Shown piece after piece: positions 21,436-32,497 of a stretch of DNA of 64,000 bases. The position numbers and the translations under genes are program-made. Positions within the stretch are counted from its first letter, which is position 1. Each line of letters opens with the position of its first letter. This DNA is from Hephaestia caeni (GTDB lineage: Bacteria; Pseudomonadota; Alphaproteobacteria; Sphingomonadales; Sphingomonadaceae): contig NZ_QXDC01000003.1 of the NCBI RefSeq assembly GCF_003550065.1, forward strand, positions 496,001 to 560,000, written 5' to 3'. The notes under the pieces were generated by a model that saw only the letters and a program-made list of their open reading frames with translations, ran no database searches and had not been told where the DNA came from.

Positions 21436-21546
21436 TCAGGCGATCGGAACGACGGGCACGGCGGCGCTGATCATCAGCGCGGCGACGACGAGCGCACCGA
21501 CCATCGAGATGGCGAAGCGCTGGGCGGATTCGAAACGGAAAGCCAT
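21436..21546 (-). CDS. 36-residue membrane micropeptide, first of a tandem pair
   Basis: Starts MAFRFESAQRFAISMVGAL and ends AAVPVVPIA: a polar aromatic head (FRFESAQRF), one membrane helix and a short Pro-containing tail. AGGAAGAG precedes ATG 21546 by six bases. Upstream lies a sequence matching the sigma54 promoter consensus and a dyad. I have an impression that proteins opening with this head are widespread in sphingomonads, but no search was run. It is too short for most gene finders. Confidence 0.7.
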   Translation of the reverse strand: MAFRFESAQRFAISMVGALVVAALMISAAVPVVPIA

Positions 21547-21604
21547 GATATCTCTTCCTTGCCTGGGCCGATCGGACCACCCGATCGGTGATGCCCAATC
21601 CACC

Positions 21605-21619
21605 GCAAGGGGTGTGCCA
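21605..21619 (-). promoter_or_regulatory. Sigma54-type (-24/-12) promoter of the micropeptide pair
   Basis: On the minus strand TGGCAC-ACCCC-TTGC has the exact spacing of the sigma54 consensus (TGGCAC-N5-TTGC). It would start transcription near 21593, about 48 bases before the first ribosome-bound ATG. It lies in non-coding DNA, which lowers the chance of coincidence. Confidence 0.6.
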
Positions 21620-21638
21620 ATTTTCTAAGTTGTTGAAA

Positions 21639-21653
21639 TTACGTCGCACGTAA
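21639..21653. promoter_or_regulatory. Perfect dyad TTACGT-CGC-ACGTAA upstream of the sigma54-type promoter
   Basis: Six-base perfect arms around CGC, centred about 29 bases above the -24 element. It could be the site of an enhancer-binding activator or of a repressor; which one cannot be told. The activator gene is not in this window. Confidence 0.45.
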
Positions 21654-21706
21654 AGCCACGCACCGCGGCATTAGCGCCATATACCAAATGAGCCGCGTGA
21701 AATTCG

Positions 21707-22798
21707 CTATCTATCGGCGATATCTGCCGCCGCAGCGCGGATGCAGTTCCTGCCATCGGCCTTGGCGGCATAGAGCAGGCGATCCGCGCGGCCGAGCACG
21801 GTGCCGAGCGTCTCTCCGACCGCGGCCAGCGTGAGCCCCGCCGAGAAGGTGATCACGCCGAGCGGCGCATCGCTTTCGCGCAGCCGATACCGCTTGCTCG
21901 ACACCGACGCGCGCGCGCGTTCGAGCAGTTCCTCGGCACAGGCAAGCGACACGCCGGTGAACAGAACCGCGAATTCCTCGCCGCCGTACCGCGCGACGAG
22001 ATGATCGACGCAGATGTCGTCGAGCGCGGTGCCGATCGCGCGCAACACGCGATCGCCCACAGCATGGCCGAAACGATCGTTGACCTGCTTGAAATGATCG
22101 ATGTCGCACATCGCGAGGCAGATCGCCGGATCGGCGTCCGTAGGGATCGCATAGCGCTCCTCGAGCACGCGCCGGTTGGGAAGCTGGGTCAGCGGATCGC
22201 GCTGAGCATCGGCGCGCGCTTCGTCGAGTTCGCGCCGCAGCACCTGCGCCTCGCGCGTCGCATCGTCGAGCCGCGCTTCGACCACGCGCGTCCGCGCGAC
22301 CATCGCGCGTGCGACCGCGACGATCTCACTTACCGGGCTGATATCGCGCGCGTCGCTGATCGCGTCCGCCCCGGCGGCGATCGAAGTGGCGAACGCATTC
22401 GCCTCGGCCTGAACCGTGCGGACGATATGTTCGACACCCTCGATCTGTGTCTGCGCGCGCGCGACCCATTTTTCGCCGGCCGCCGATGGCGCGCATGCCT
22501 CGCCGACCGATTCGCCGAGCGAGGCGATGTCCGACAAGGTGAGCCGTACGCCGCCATCGACGAGCCCATTGACCGCGCGCGCGAGCGGCCCCTGAGGCTC
22601 GCTCAGCACCCGATAGACGAAATTATAGGTGATCGGATCGGTGCCGAGCCGGTGATTGTCGAGAAAGGCCCCGATCCGTTCGAACAGATGGCGCGCTGTC
22701 TCGCCCGGTACATCGCCGGGCGACGCCATGTCGCCCGACCGGTCAGCCGGCTGATCCCGCTCGCTCTCCGATACGTGCGATGCCATTCTCGCCCCCAA
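21707..22798 (-). CDS. GGDEF diguanylate cyclase
   Basis: 363 residues. The C-terminal 170 residues form a GGDEF domain with DPLTQLPNRR, CDIDHFKQVNDRFGHAVGDRVL and the active-site motif ARYGGEEFAVLF (GGEEF, an active variant), so it probably makes cyclic di-GMP. The N-terminal 190 residues are helical, without membrane segments, and resemble the sensor-like head of sphingomonad GGDEF proteins. An inhibitory-site RxxD is not obvious. ATG 22798 or ATG 22786 may be the start. Confidence 0.9.
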   Translation of the reverse strand: MGARMASHVSESERDQPADRSGDMASPGDVPGETARHLFERIGAFLDNHRLGTDPITYNFVYRVLSEPQGPLARAVNGLVDGGVRLTLSDIASLGESVGEACAPSAAGEKWVARAQTQIEGVEHIVRTVQAEANAFATSIAAGADAISDARDISPVSEIVAVARAMVARTRVVEARLDDATREAQVLRRELDEARADAQRDPLTQLPNRRVLEERYAIPTDADPAICLAMCDIDHFKQVNDRFGHAVGDRVLRAIGTALDDICVDHLVARYGGEEFAVLFTGVSLACAEELLERARASVSSKRYRLRESDAPLGVITFSAGLTLAAVGETLGTVLGRADRLLYAAKADGRNCIRAAAADIADR

Positions 22799-22858
22799 CC
22801 CGGCACCATGACGCCCAATCGCTAAAATCTCGTAACATCAACAAATTATCGCCGGATT

Positions 22859-23416
22859 CTACCCATGATGCGTCGCGCGCCATGCCTTGACCGCGGCGAG
22901 CGTGCCGCTGATGTGCCCCTCCGGCGCGGAATCGGAATGCGCGTAAATGATCTTGCCGTCGGGCGCGATGACATAGCTCGTCCGGCTGGTGATCTGGCGC
23001 GGCGCCGATCCGTTGATCGATACCTTCTTGCCGATATCGACATCATAGCCCGCGACCACGCGCGGCCCCGCGCTCGCGACCGCGAACTTGCCCGCGCATT
23101 TCTGCGTCGAGAATTTGGCGAGCGTCTCGACCGTGTCGGCCGACATGCCGATCACCGTCGCCCCGGCCGCGGTGAAATCGTCGACCCGCTCTGCAAAGGC
23201 ATGTGCCTCCGCGTTGCAGCCCGACGTGAACGCAGCGGGAAAGAAATAGAGCACGACCGGCCCCTTCTTGAGCTGATCGGCAAGGTGAATCGTGACGACC
23301 TTGCCCGCGATCGCACCGCGCGTCGTGAAATCGGGCGCGTGTGCGCCCGTATCGAGCGCGGCATCCGCAGGAACGGCGAGCATGAAGGCGGCCAGCGCCG
23401 CAATGGCAATACGCAT
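22859..23416 (-). CDS. Secreted peroxiredoxin (AhpC/TSA, BCP-like)
   Basis: 185 residues with a signal peptide (RIAIAALAAFMLAVPADA). The peroxidatic site FFPAAFTSGCNAEAHAF has the T-x-x-C arrangement (Cys near residue 67), and GATVIGMSADTVETLAKF follows as in BCP-type enzymes. A second Cys in STQKCAGKFAV is a likely resolving cysteine. It would reduce peroxides in the periplasm. Not adjacent to a thioredoxin gene. Confidence 0.87.
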   Translation of the reverse strand: MRIAIAALAAFMLAVPADAALDTGAHAPDFTTRGAIAGKVVTIHLADQLKKGPVVLYFFPAAFTSGCNAEAHAFAERVDDFTAAGATVIGMSADTVETLAKFSTQKCAGKFAVASAGPRVVAGYDVDIGKKVSINGSAPRQITSRTSYVIAPDGKIIYAHSDSAPEGHISGTLAAVKAWRATHHG

Positions 23417-23600
23417 CGGTTCTCCTCCCCAGCGAGCCCCTGCTTCAGGTTACTCCGTGGCCGCGTCTTGTTCAATCACCTCCCGAAGCGATTGGATAAA
23501 AACGACGTCATGACGGCTGGCCCGTGCGCGGTGGATGGACAGGCGGCACCATTCGGCCACCGCCATTGCCGTTTGGAGGCGCGGACCTTAGGGCGATCCG

Positions 23601-24392
23601 ATGCGTGTTGCCGACGACGATATCGCCTTCGCCCACCGCCTCGCCGACGCGGCGGGCCTGGCGATCCGCCCCTATTTCCGCGCGCCGCACGGGCTCGAGA
23701 TCAAATCCGACGAATCGCCGGTGACGCTCGCCGATCGCGCCGCCGAGCAGGCGATGCGCGCGTTGATCGAGGCCGAGCGCCCCGAAGACGGCATCGTCGG
23801 CGAGGAATTCGGCGTGCGTGCGGGCACGAACGGGCGGCAATGGGTGCTCGATCCGATCGACGGCACCCGTGCCTTCATCTCGGGGCGGCCGATCTTCGGC
23901 ACGCTGATCGCACTGGTCGTCGAGCGCTGGCCGATGATCGGGGTGATCGACCAGCCGATCGCGCGCGAGCGCTGGACCGGCGCCGTCGGGCGCGCGACCA
24001 CCTTCAACGGCGCGCCGGCAACGACGCGAGCGTGCGCGACGCTTGGCGATGCGCTGCTCGCCACCACCTCACCGGCGTTGTTCGACGATGGCCAACTCCA
24101 CGCTTTCGAGCATCTCGACGCGGCCGCCCGCAGCACCGTGCTGGGCGGCGATTGCTACAATTACGCCTGCGTCGCCAGCGGCTGGCTCGATGTCGTGGTC
24201 GAGGCCGGGCTCAAGCTCCACGATTTCGCGGCGCTGGCCCCGATCGTCGAGGGCGCGGGCGGGCGGATGTGCGACTGGCAGGGCGATCCGCTGACCGCCG
24301 ACAGCCCGGGCGAGGTGATCGCCGCGGGCGATCCGGCGCGGGTCGACGAGATCATCGAGCTGCTCGCCTGTCGCGGCCACAGCCACGGCTGA
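23601..24392 (+). CDS. hisN: Histidinol-phosphatase, inositol-monophosphatase family (HisN)
   Basis: 263-residue Mg-dependent phosphatase. Metal-site motifs are GEEFG (Glu ligands) and WVLDPIDGTRAFISG (DPIDGT), with a late WLDVVVEAGLKLHDFAAL-PIVEGAGG block. The sequence is closer to the HisN type of histidinol-phosphate phosphatase than to SuhB, because of LADRAAEQAMRALIEAERP and the DxxAGxxGR arrangement. No other his genes lie beside it. ATG 23601. Confidence 0.85.
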   Translation: MRVADDDIAFAHRLADAAGLAIRPYFRAPHGLEIKSDESPVTLADRAAEQAMRALIEAERPEDGIVGEEFGVRAGTNGRQWVLDPIDGTRAFISGRPIFGTLIALVVERWPMIGVIDQPIARERWTGAVGRATTFNGAPATTRACATLGDALLATTSPALFDDGQLHAFEHLDAAARSTVLGGDCYNYACVASGWLDVVVEAGLKLHDFAALAPIVEGAGGRMCDWQGDPLTADSPGEVIAAGDPARVDEIIELLACRGHSHG

Positions 24393-24420
24393 CGTCTCCA
24401 TCCGCCCCGTCGCCTGCGAA

Positions 24421-24451
24421 AAGGCCCGCCACCGCTTTCGGGACGGGCCTT
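24421..24451. terminator. Hairpin between convergent hisN and the small beta protein gene
   Basis: AAGGCCCG (24421-24428) pairs with CGGGCCTT (24444-24451). On the minus strand the hairpin is followed by TTCGCAGG, a weak T stretch, and on the plus strand by GCCGTTAT, so it is a modest bidirectional terminator. Confidence 0.55.
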
Positions 24452-24476
24452 GCCGTTATCGTCGATAGCACGCGCG

Positions 24477-24779
24477 TCAGCTTACGCGCGTGCCCGTCAT
24501 CGGAAAGCTGCCGAACGCGCCCGCGCCGACCGTGCCGGTGAGCGTGTCGCCGTCGATCGTCGCTTCGCAGTCGAGCGTCATCGGCATCGGCACCGTCATG
24601 TTCATTTTCCAGGCGAGCTTGTTGCCGTCGACCGTTCCGTCGGTGATATCGGCCGATCCGAGGCTGCCCGTATTGGTGCCGGTGAAGGTGGTGCCGTCGC
24701 TCTTGACGGTGAGCGTCGATTTCTGGTCGCCCAGCGGCGATTTGGTGACGCAATCCCAGGTGCCGTCGACTTCCGCCAT
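24477..24779 (-). CDS. Small beta-rich protein, unknown function
   Basis: 100 residues, no signal peptide. Repeated short strands (GTWDCVTKSPLGDQKSTLTV, FTGTNTGSLGS, GNKLAWKMNMTVPMPMTLDCE, GDTLTGTVGAGAFGSFPMTG) suggest a small closed beta barrel or lipocalin-like fold. Two Cys may be paired or bind a ligand. The gene starts 18 bases after the M16 protease stop and probably shares its transcript. No family name is certain. Confidence 0.75.
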   Translation of the reverse strand: MAEVDGTWDCVTKSPLGDQKSTLTVKSDGTTFTGTNTGSLGSADITDGTVDGNKLAWKMNMTVPMPMTLDCEATIDGDTLTGTVGAGAFGSFPMTGTRVS

Positions 24780-24797
24780 TGAAGGTCTCTCCTGCTT

Positions 24798-27653
24798 TTA
24801 CTGGCCGCCCGGCGCGACCGGTGCCTTGACGACCTCGACCGGCAGACCGAGGCTGTCAAGCTGGGGTTTCACCTTGGCGGCGTCGCCGACCACGACCCAC
24901 ACGAGCTTGTCGGGGTCGAGAACCTTGCGTGCCGCAGCGTCGAGCTGCCCGATCGTGAGCCCACGGAAGCGCCCGGCAAGCGTCGCATAATAATCGTCCG
25001 GACGGTCGTACAACTCGATATTCTGCATCGCGCCGAGCACGTCGCTCGAGGTTTCGAAGCTGCCGGCAAGCTCGCGAATCGTTCCCGTCACGGTGCGATC
25101 GAACTCGGTCTGTGTAATTCCCTGATCGGTGAGGAAGCTTTTCAGATCGTGCCGGAGCGCGGTGATCGCGGGGCCGGTCTTGTCCGCCTGGACGGGCGCG
25201 TTGATGATATAGGGCGCGGCGTATTCCAACGTCTGGAAGCGGCCGCTCGCGCCGTACGACCAGCCTTTCGCCTCACGCAGATCCATGTTGATCCGCGACA
25301 GGAAATTGCCGCCCAGCGTGTCGTTGGCGGCATTATAGGCGAGCATGTCGTCGGTGCCCTTGAGCCCCGTCAGCGCGCCGGCGCGGATCAGCGATTGCGG
25401 CGAATCAGGCCGGTCGATCAGCACGATCCTGGGTGCCGATTGCGTCGCGGGGGCCGCGAAATCCTTTTTACCGGGTGTGCCGGGCATCGTCCACGCGCCA
25501 AAACGCTGGTCGAGCGCGGCCTTGACCGTCGCCAGCGGTTCGGAGCTGACGACGAAGATCGTCGCCTTGTCGGGGCGCAGCCACGCCTGTTGGAACGCGA
25601 TCAGATCATCGCGTGTCAGCTTGGCGACCGCCGCCGGATCGCCCGCGCCCTGCTGCTTGGCATACGGGCTCGTGGCGCCGAAGACGAGCGGCGGTAGCGC
25701 GCGCGCGGCCAACCCCTGCGGGCTGGTCATCTCCTGCGCGATGCCGGCGAGCTGCTGGCCCTTGACGCGCTCGACCTCGGCGGGGGCAAAGGCGGGGTTC
25801 TTGACCACGTCGGCGAGCAGATCGAGCGACGGCGCCAGATTCGCGCTTGGCGTATAGATGCCGACATAAGTGCGATCCGCATCCGCGCCGGTCGAAATGT
25901 CGGCACCGAGCCGCTCCTGCGCTTCGGCGAGCCGGGTGGCATCCAGCGCCTTGGTGCCCTCGTCCATCATGCCGAGCGTCAGCGCCTGCGTGCCGAGCGC
26001 GGTCGCGGGATCGGCCGCGGCGCCGGCGTCGAAGCTGATCGTCGCCAGCGTGATCGGCACCGCGTCGCGATGCGCGTAGACCAGGCCGATTCCGTTCGCG
26101 AGCCTGGCATGCTCGATCGTGGGGAAGACCAGATCGGCGACCTTGCCGACCGCCGGCAGCGGGCCGCGGTTGCCCTTGACGGTCTCCGTATCGGCATCGG
26201 CCTTCGCGGCGGTTTCGGCTGGGATCTTCGCGGTCGGCGTCGCCTCTTGATAGGCGTCGCGCGCGCCGGGCGCGATCGTCAGCGCATAGGTCGGGCGTGA
26301 CAGCCATTTATCGGCGACCGCCTTCACATTGGCAGGCGTCTGCGCGGCGAGATTCTCCAGATCCTTCTTGTAGGCGCCGGGATCGTCCGAATAGAGTTCA
26401 CCCTGCGCCAGCGCGACCGCCTTGCCGCCGAAGCCGCCGACCGATTCGAGCCCCGAGATCGTTTCCGACACCTGCTTGGTGACGACGCGCCTGACTTCAT
26501 CCTCGGTCGGGCCGGTCTTCAGGAAATCGGCGATGATCTGATCGATGCGCTTGCCCACCACATCGGCATCGGCGCCGGGGCGCACGATCACCTGGATCAC
26601 GAAGATGCCGAGCTGCGCGAGCGACTGGTTGTAGGCGCTGACCTGGACTGCGAGCTTTTCCTTGCGCACGAGCTGATCGGTGAGGCGCGACGAATCGAGC
26701 CCGCCGAGCACGCCGGCCGCGACATCGAGCGCCGCCATGTCCTTGCTGTTAACGCCGGGCACCGCCCACATGCGGGTGAGCATCGTCGCGGCGACGCGAT
26801 CCTTCATCACCTCGTCCTTGCGCGCGGGCAGCGTCGGGATCGGGGCGTCGGGCAGCACGTTCTGCGGCCCGCGCGGAATATCGCCGAAATATTTCTGGAC
26901 CTTGGCCTTGGCGGTCGCGAGATCGATATCGCCCGCAAGCACGAGCACCGCGTTGTTCGGCCCGTAATGATCGTGGAACCATTGCTTGACGTCGGCGAGG
27001 CTCGCCGCGTCGAGATCGGCCATCGAGCCGATCGTGGTGTGGCCGTAGGGATGCGTCGCGGGAAACAGCCCCTCGACCTGCTTGTAGCGGAACAGGCCGT
27101 AGGGCTGGTTGTCGCCCTGCCGCTTCTCGTTCTGGACGACGCCGCGCTGCTCGTCGAGCACTGCCTGGGTGATCGCGCCGGTGAGGTGGCCCATCCGGTC
27201 GCTTTCGAGGAACAGCGCGCGATCGAGCGCGGGGGTGGGCACCGTCTCGAAATAATTGGTGCGGTCGAAGCTGGTCGTGCCGTTGTAATCGGTCGCGCCG
27301 ACTTCCTTCAAAGGCTTGAAGAAATCGCCCGGCGCATTCTCCGATCCGTTGAACATCAGATGCTCGAACAGGTGCGCGAAGCCGGTCTTGCCCTTGGGCT
27401 CCTCCTTCGAGCCGACATCGTACCACACCGACACCGCGACGATCGGCGCCTTGCGATCGGTGTGGACGATGACGCGCAGGCCGTTGGCGAGCGTGAACTG
27501 CTCGTAGGGAATATCGACTTCCGCAACGAGTTCGGAGACGGGGGCGGCGGCATCGGCGGTCGCGGCGGCCTGCGCGGCGGCGACCGGCGCGGCAACGGCG
27601 GGTAGCGAGAGCGCGCACAGCGCCGCGCCGCACAGGAAGAGCTTGGTTTTCAT
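24798..27653 (-). CDS. M16-family zinc metalloprotease, double-domain, exported
   Basis: 951 residues with a signal peptide (KTKLFLCGAALCALSLPAVA). The N-terminal half contains HLFEHLMFNGSE, the inverted zinc motif HxxEH near residue 94, with the supporting Glu downstream. A second M16-like half from about residue 470 lacks HxxEH and is the usual inactive clamshell partner. It likely degrades peptides in the periplasm. ATG 27653 gives a clean signal peptide; the extra frame upstream is antisense to the next gene and rejected. Confidence 0.93.
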   Translation of the reverse strand: MKTKLFLCGAALCALSLPAVAAPVAAAQAAATADAAAPVSELVAEVDIPYEQFTLANGLRVIVHTDRKAPIVAVSVWYDVGSKEEPKGKTGFAHLFEHLMFNGSENAPGDFFKPLKEVGATDYNGTTSFDRTNYFETVPTPALDRALFLESDRMGHLTGAITQAVLDEQRGVVQNEKRQGDNQPYGLFRYKQVEGLFPATHPYGHTTIGSMADLDAASLADVKQWFHDHYGPNNAVLVLAGDIDLATAKAKVQKYFGDIPRGPQNVLPDAPIPTLPARKDEVMKDRVAATMLTRMWAVPGVNSKDMAALDVAAGVLGGLDSSRLTDQLVRKEKLAVQVSAYNQSLAQLGIFVIQVIVRPGADADVVGKRIDQIIADFLKTGPTEDEVRRVVTKQVSETISGLESVGGFGGKAVALAQGELYSDDPGAYKKDLENLAAQTPANVKAVADKWLSRPTYALTIAPGARDAYQEATPTAKIPAETAAKADADTETVKGNRGPLPAVGKVADLVFPTIEHARLANGIGLVYAHRDAVPITLATISFDAGAAADPATALGTQALTLGMMDEGTKALDATRLAEAQERLGADISTGADADRTYVGIYTPSANLAPSLDLLADVVKNPAFAPAEVERVKGQQLAGIAQEMTSPQGLAARALPPLVFGATSPYAKQQGAGDPAAVAKLTRDDLIAFQQAWLRPDKATIFVVSSEPLATVKAALDQRFGAWTMPGTPGKKDFAAPATQSAPRIVLIDRPDSPQSLIRAGALTGLKGTDDMLAYNAANDTLGGNFLSRINMDLREAKGWSYGASGRFQTLEYAAPYIINAPVQADKTGPAITALRHDLKSFLTDQGITQTEFDRTVTGTIRELAGSFETSSDVLGAMQNIELYDRPDDYYATLAGRFRGLTIGQLDAAARKVLDPDKLVWVVVGDAAKVKPQLDSLGLPVEVVKAPVAPGGQ

Positions 27654-27812
27654 GAAAAGATATCCCCGGCGAACTGTGATGTAGTGAGGTGTAGCACCTG
27701 ACCGACGCCGCGCAACCGCCCATCGCGACGGGGCCACGGCTCGACTGCCCTTGCGCTGTATGACGTGACCGTTACACCCGCTGGCAGCACCACAATATCG
27801 CCAAGGATCATC

Positions 27813-29453
27813 ATGAAACGTCTCACCGCCCTGCTGCTCGCGTGCACCGCCGCGTCCGCGTTCGCGCAAACCCCGGACGCGCCCGCCTTCACCGCCGAGG
27901 GCGTGCGCGCGCATGTCGAATTCCTCGCCGACGACCTGCTCGAAGGCCGCGACATCGGCAGCCGCGGGCATGAGATCGCGGCACGCTATGTCGCCAGCGA
28001 GTTCGACGCGCTTGGGCTGAAGCCCGCGGGCGACGACGGCACCTGGTATCAGCGGATCACCTTCCAGAAGACCAGCCCGGGCGAGACGCCCGCCACGCTC
28101 ACGGTCACCGGTCCCGGTGGGGCGCACGATTTCGCGCAAGGGGAGGATGTGATCATCAGCCCCAATGCGCTCGAGCGGGCGGTGGATCTGACGGCGCCGC
28201 TGGTCTTCGTCGGCTACGGCATCGACGACGACACCGTCGGGATCGACGATTACAAGGGCCTCGACGTCAGCGGGAAGATCGTCGTCGCGCTGGCGGGCTA
28301 TCCCGACGGCATCGCCAGCGAGGTGGGCGCACACCTCAACTCGACCAAGACCGAGACCGCACAAGCGCACGGCGCGATCGGGTTCCTGACGCTGCCAACG
28401 ATCGCGCGGATGAAGATCCGGCCGTGGGACATGATGCGCCATTATGCCGACGGCGCGCGCTACACCTGGGTCTCGCCCGACGGCACGCCCTTCGTCGAGG
28501 CGCCGAAGATCCGCGGCCAGGGCACGCTCAACACGCCCGCTGCGCAAGCGATCTTCGCCGGCGCGAAGCGCTCGCTCGACGCGGTGCTCGCCGAGGCGGA
28601 CAAGAAGGGCGCCCGGCCCAAGGGCTTCGCGCTCAAGACCACGGCCCATATCCGATCGAGCAGTACCGCCGAGACGATCACCAGCCCCAATGTCGCGGCG
28701 ATCCTGCCGGGCAGCGATCCCAGCCTGAAGAACCAGTATGTCGTGCTGTCCGCGCATCTCGACCATATCGGGATCGCCGACCCCAAGCCCGGCGATGCAC
28801 CCGACAAGGACCGGATCAACAACGGCGCGCTCGATAATGCCGCGGGCATCTCGACGATGCTCGAGGTTGCGCGCGCCTTCGCCGAATCGAACGACAAACC
28901 GCGCCGCTCGATCGTCTTCCTCGCCTCGACCGGGGAGGAGAAGGGGCTGCTCGGCGCTGATTATTATGCCCAGAACCCGACAGTGCCGGCGGACGCGATC
29001 GTCGGCAATGTCGATCTCGACATGCCGCTGCTGCTCTACCCGTTCACCGACGTGATCGCGTTCGGCGCCGATCATTCGACGTTGGGGCCGCTGGTCGCCA
29101 AGGCGGTACAGCCGATGGGGGTGACGCTGATCCCCGATCCGATGCCCGAACAGGGGATTTTCGTCCGCTCGGATCACTATATGTTCGTCAAGCAGGGCGT
29201 GCCCGCGGTATTCCTCGCCACCGGCTACGGCAATGGCGGTGAAGAGGCGTGGAAGACTTTCCTATCGGGCAACTACCACCATCCCGGCGACGACATGCAC
29301 CAGAAGATCGATTGGCAGGCCGGCGCGCGCTTTGCCGAGGCCAATTACCGCATCACCCGCGCGATGGCCGACGGCGACACCCCGCCGCTTTGGTACAAGG
29401 GCGATTATTTCGGGAACCTGTTCGCGCCGGATGCGATGAAGGCGGGGAAGTAG
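27813..29453 (+). CDS. M28-type aminopeptidase with PA insert, exported
   Basis: 546 residues with a signal peptide (KRLTALLLACTAASAFAQ). The metal-binding region includes VLSAHLDHIG, NNGALDNAAGISTMLEVARAF, STGEEKGLLGADYYA and the distal SDHYMFVKQGVPAVFLATG, all from the M28 family; the middle (residues 140-240) resembles a PA domain. Divergent from the M16 protease gene across 159 bases, so both likely form a periplasmic peptide-digesting pair. Confidence 0.9.
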   Translation: MKRLTALLLACTAASAFAQTPDAPAFTAEGVRAHVEFLADDLLEGRDIGSRGHEIAARYVASEFDALGLKPAGDDGTWYQRITFQKTSPGETPATLTVTGPGGAHDFAQGEDVIISPNALERAVDLTAPLVFVGYGIDDDTVGIDDYKGLDVSGKIVVALAGYPDGIASEVGAHLNSTKTETAQAHGAIGFLTLPTIARMKIRPWDMMRHYADGARYTWVSPDGTPFVEAPKIRGQGTLNTPAAQAIFAGAKRSLDAVLAEADKKGARPKGFALKTTAHIRSSSTAETITSPNVAAILPGSDPSLKNQYVVLSAHLDHIGIADPKPGDAPDKDRINNGALDNAAGISTMLEVARAFAESNDKPRRSIVFLASTGEEKGLLGADYYAQNPTVPADAIVGNVDLDMPLLLYPFTDVIAFGADHSTLGPLVAKAVQPMGVTLIPDPMPEQGIFVRSDHYMFVKQGVPAVFLATGYGNGGEEAWKTFLSGNYHHPGDDMHQKIDWQAGARFAEANYRITRAMADGDTPPLWYKGDYFGNLFAPDAMKAGK

Positions 29454-29472
29454 GCGGTCGATTACCCGAACC

Positions 29473-29564
29473 GTCACCCCGGACTTGTTCCGGGGTCCAA
29501 CGCGCCTCAAGCGGGGACGCTCGTGGAGGGTTGGATGCCGGAATAAATCCGGCATGACGGAACG
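29473..29564. repeat. Dispersed double-hairpin repeat, CCGGACTTG family, copy 1
   Basis: First hairpin CCCCGGA-CTTGT-TCCGGGG (29477-29495), second hairpin ATGCCGGA-ATAAA-TCCGGCAT (29535-29555). Both ends carry the GTCA...TGAC-like border (GTCACCCC and GGCATGACGG). A related copy lies at 44535-44622. It separates the M28 gene from clpB. Confidence 0.8.
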
Positions 29565-29573
29565 GGTTCGTGG

Positions 29574-29604
29574 CTTGTGTTGCATAATCGCAACACTATC
29601 TGAG
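29574..29604 (+). promoter_or_regulatory. RpoH-type heat-shock promoter of clpB with internal dyad
   Basis: CTTG (29574-29577), 17 bases, then ACTATCTGAG (29595-29604) fits the alphaproteobacterial RpoH consensus CTTG-N17-CYTATNTNNG except for one base. The spacer contains the perfect dyad GTGTTGC-N6-GCAACAC (29577-29596). ATG of clpB follows 24 bases after the -10 end. Confidence 0.55.
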
Positions 29605-29628
29605 CGGTGACAACCAACAGGGGACAGC

Positions 29629-32208
<2,580 letters not shown>

Positions 32209-32445
32209 AATACGATGACCTTTACGTTGATCCGTTCGCCCCTGGATCACGTCCGGGGATGAACGGGTTTGGCGAGTGGTTCGACGTAAAGTCATCAGAC
32301 TCCAAGGTCGGGAGCGCTCAGGTTCGGGCGCAACCGCCGGTCTCGGCTCGTTGGCGGATCGGTCGCTGGCCGGCGGAACCGGTCGGCGCAATTCCGGCCG
32401 ATCGAATTGATCGCTACGTGCGCTCACGCCGCGGGGGTAACAAAA

Positions 32446-32471
32446 AAGGGGCCGGCGATGCCGGCCCCTTT
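32446..32471 (-). terminator. Terminator of the Oar-like TonB receptor gene
   Basis: AAGGGGCCGGC pairs with GCCGGCCCCTT around ATC, with a run of Ts on the minus strand directly after (TTTTTTG). It ends the transcript from 35602. Confidence 0.8.
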
Positions 32472-32497
32472 CCGTTGTGCGATGGTCGATCGGATGA

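Noticed and set aside
27654..29177. An upstream extension of the M16 protease frame on the minus strand
   Set aside because: The added 500 residues lie opposite the M28 aminopeptidase, are Arg-rich and precede an obvious signal peptide at 27653.
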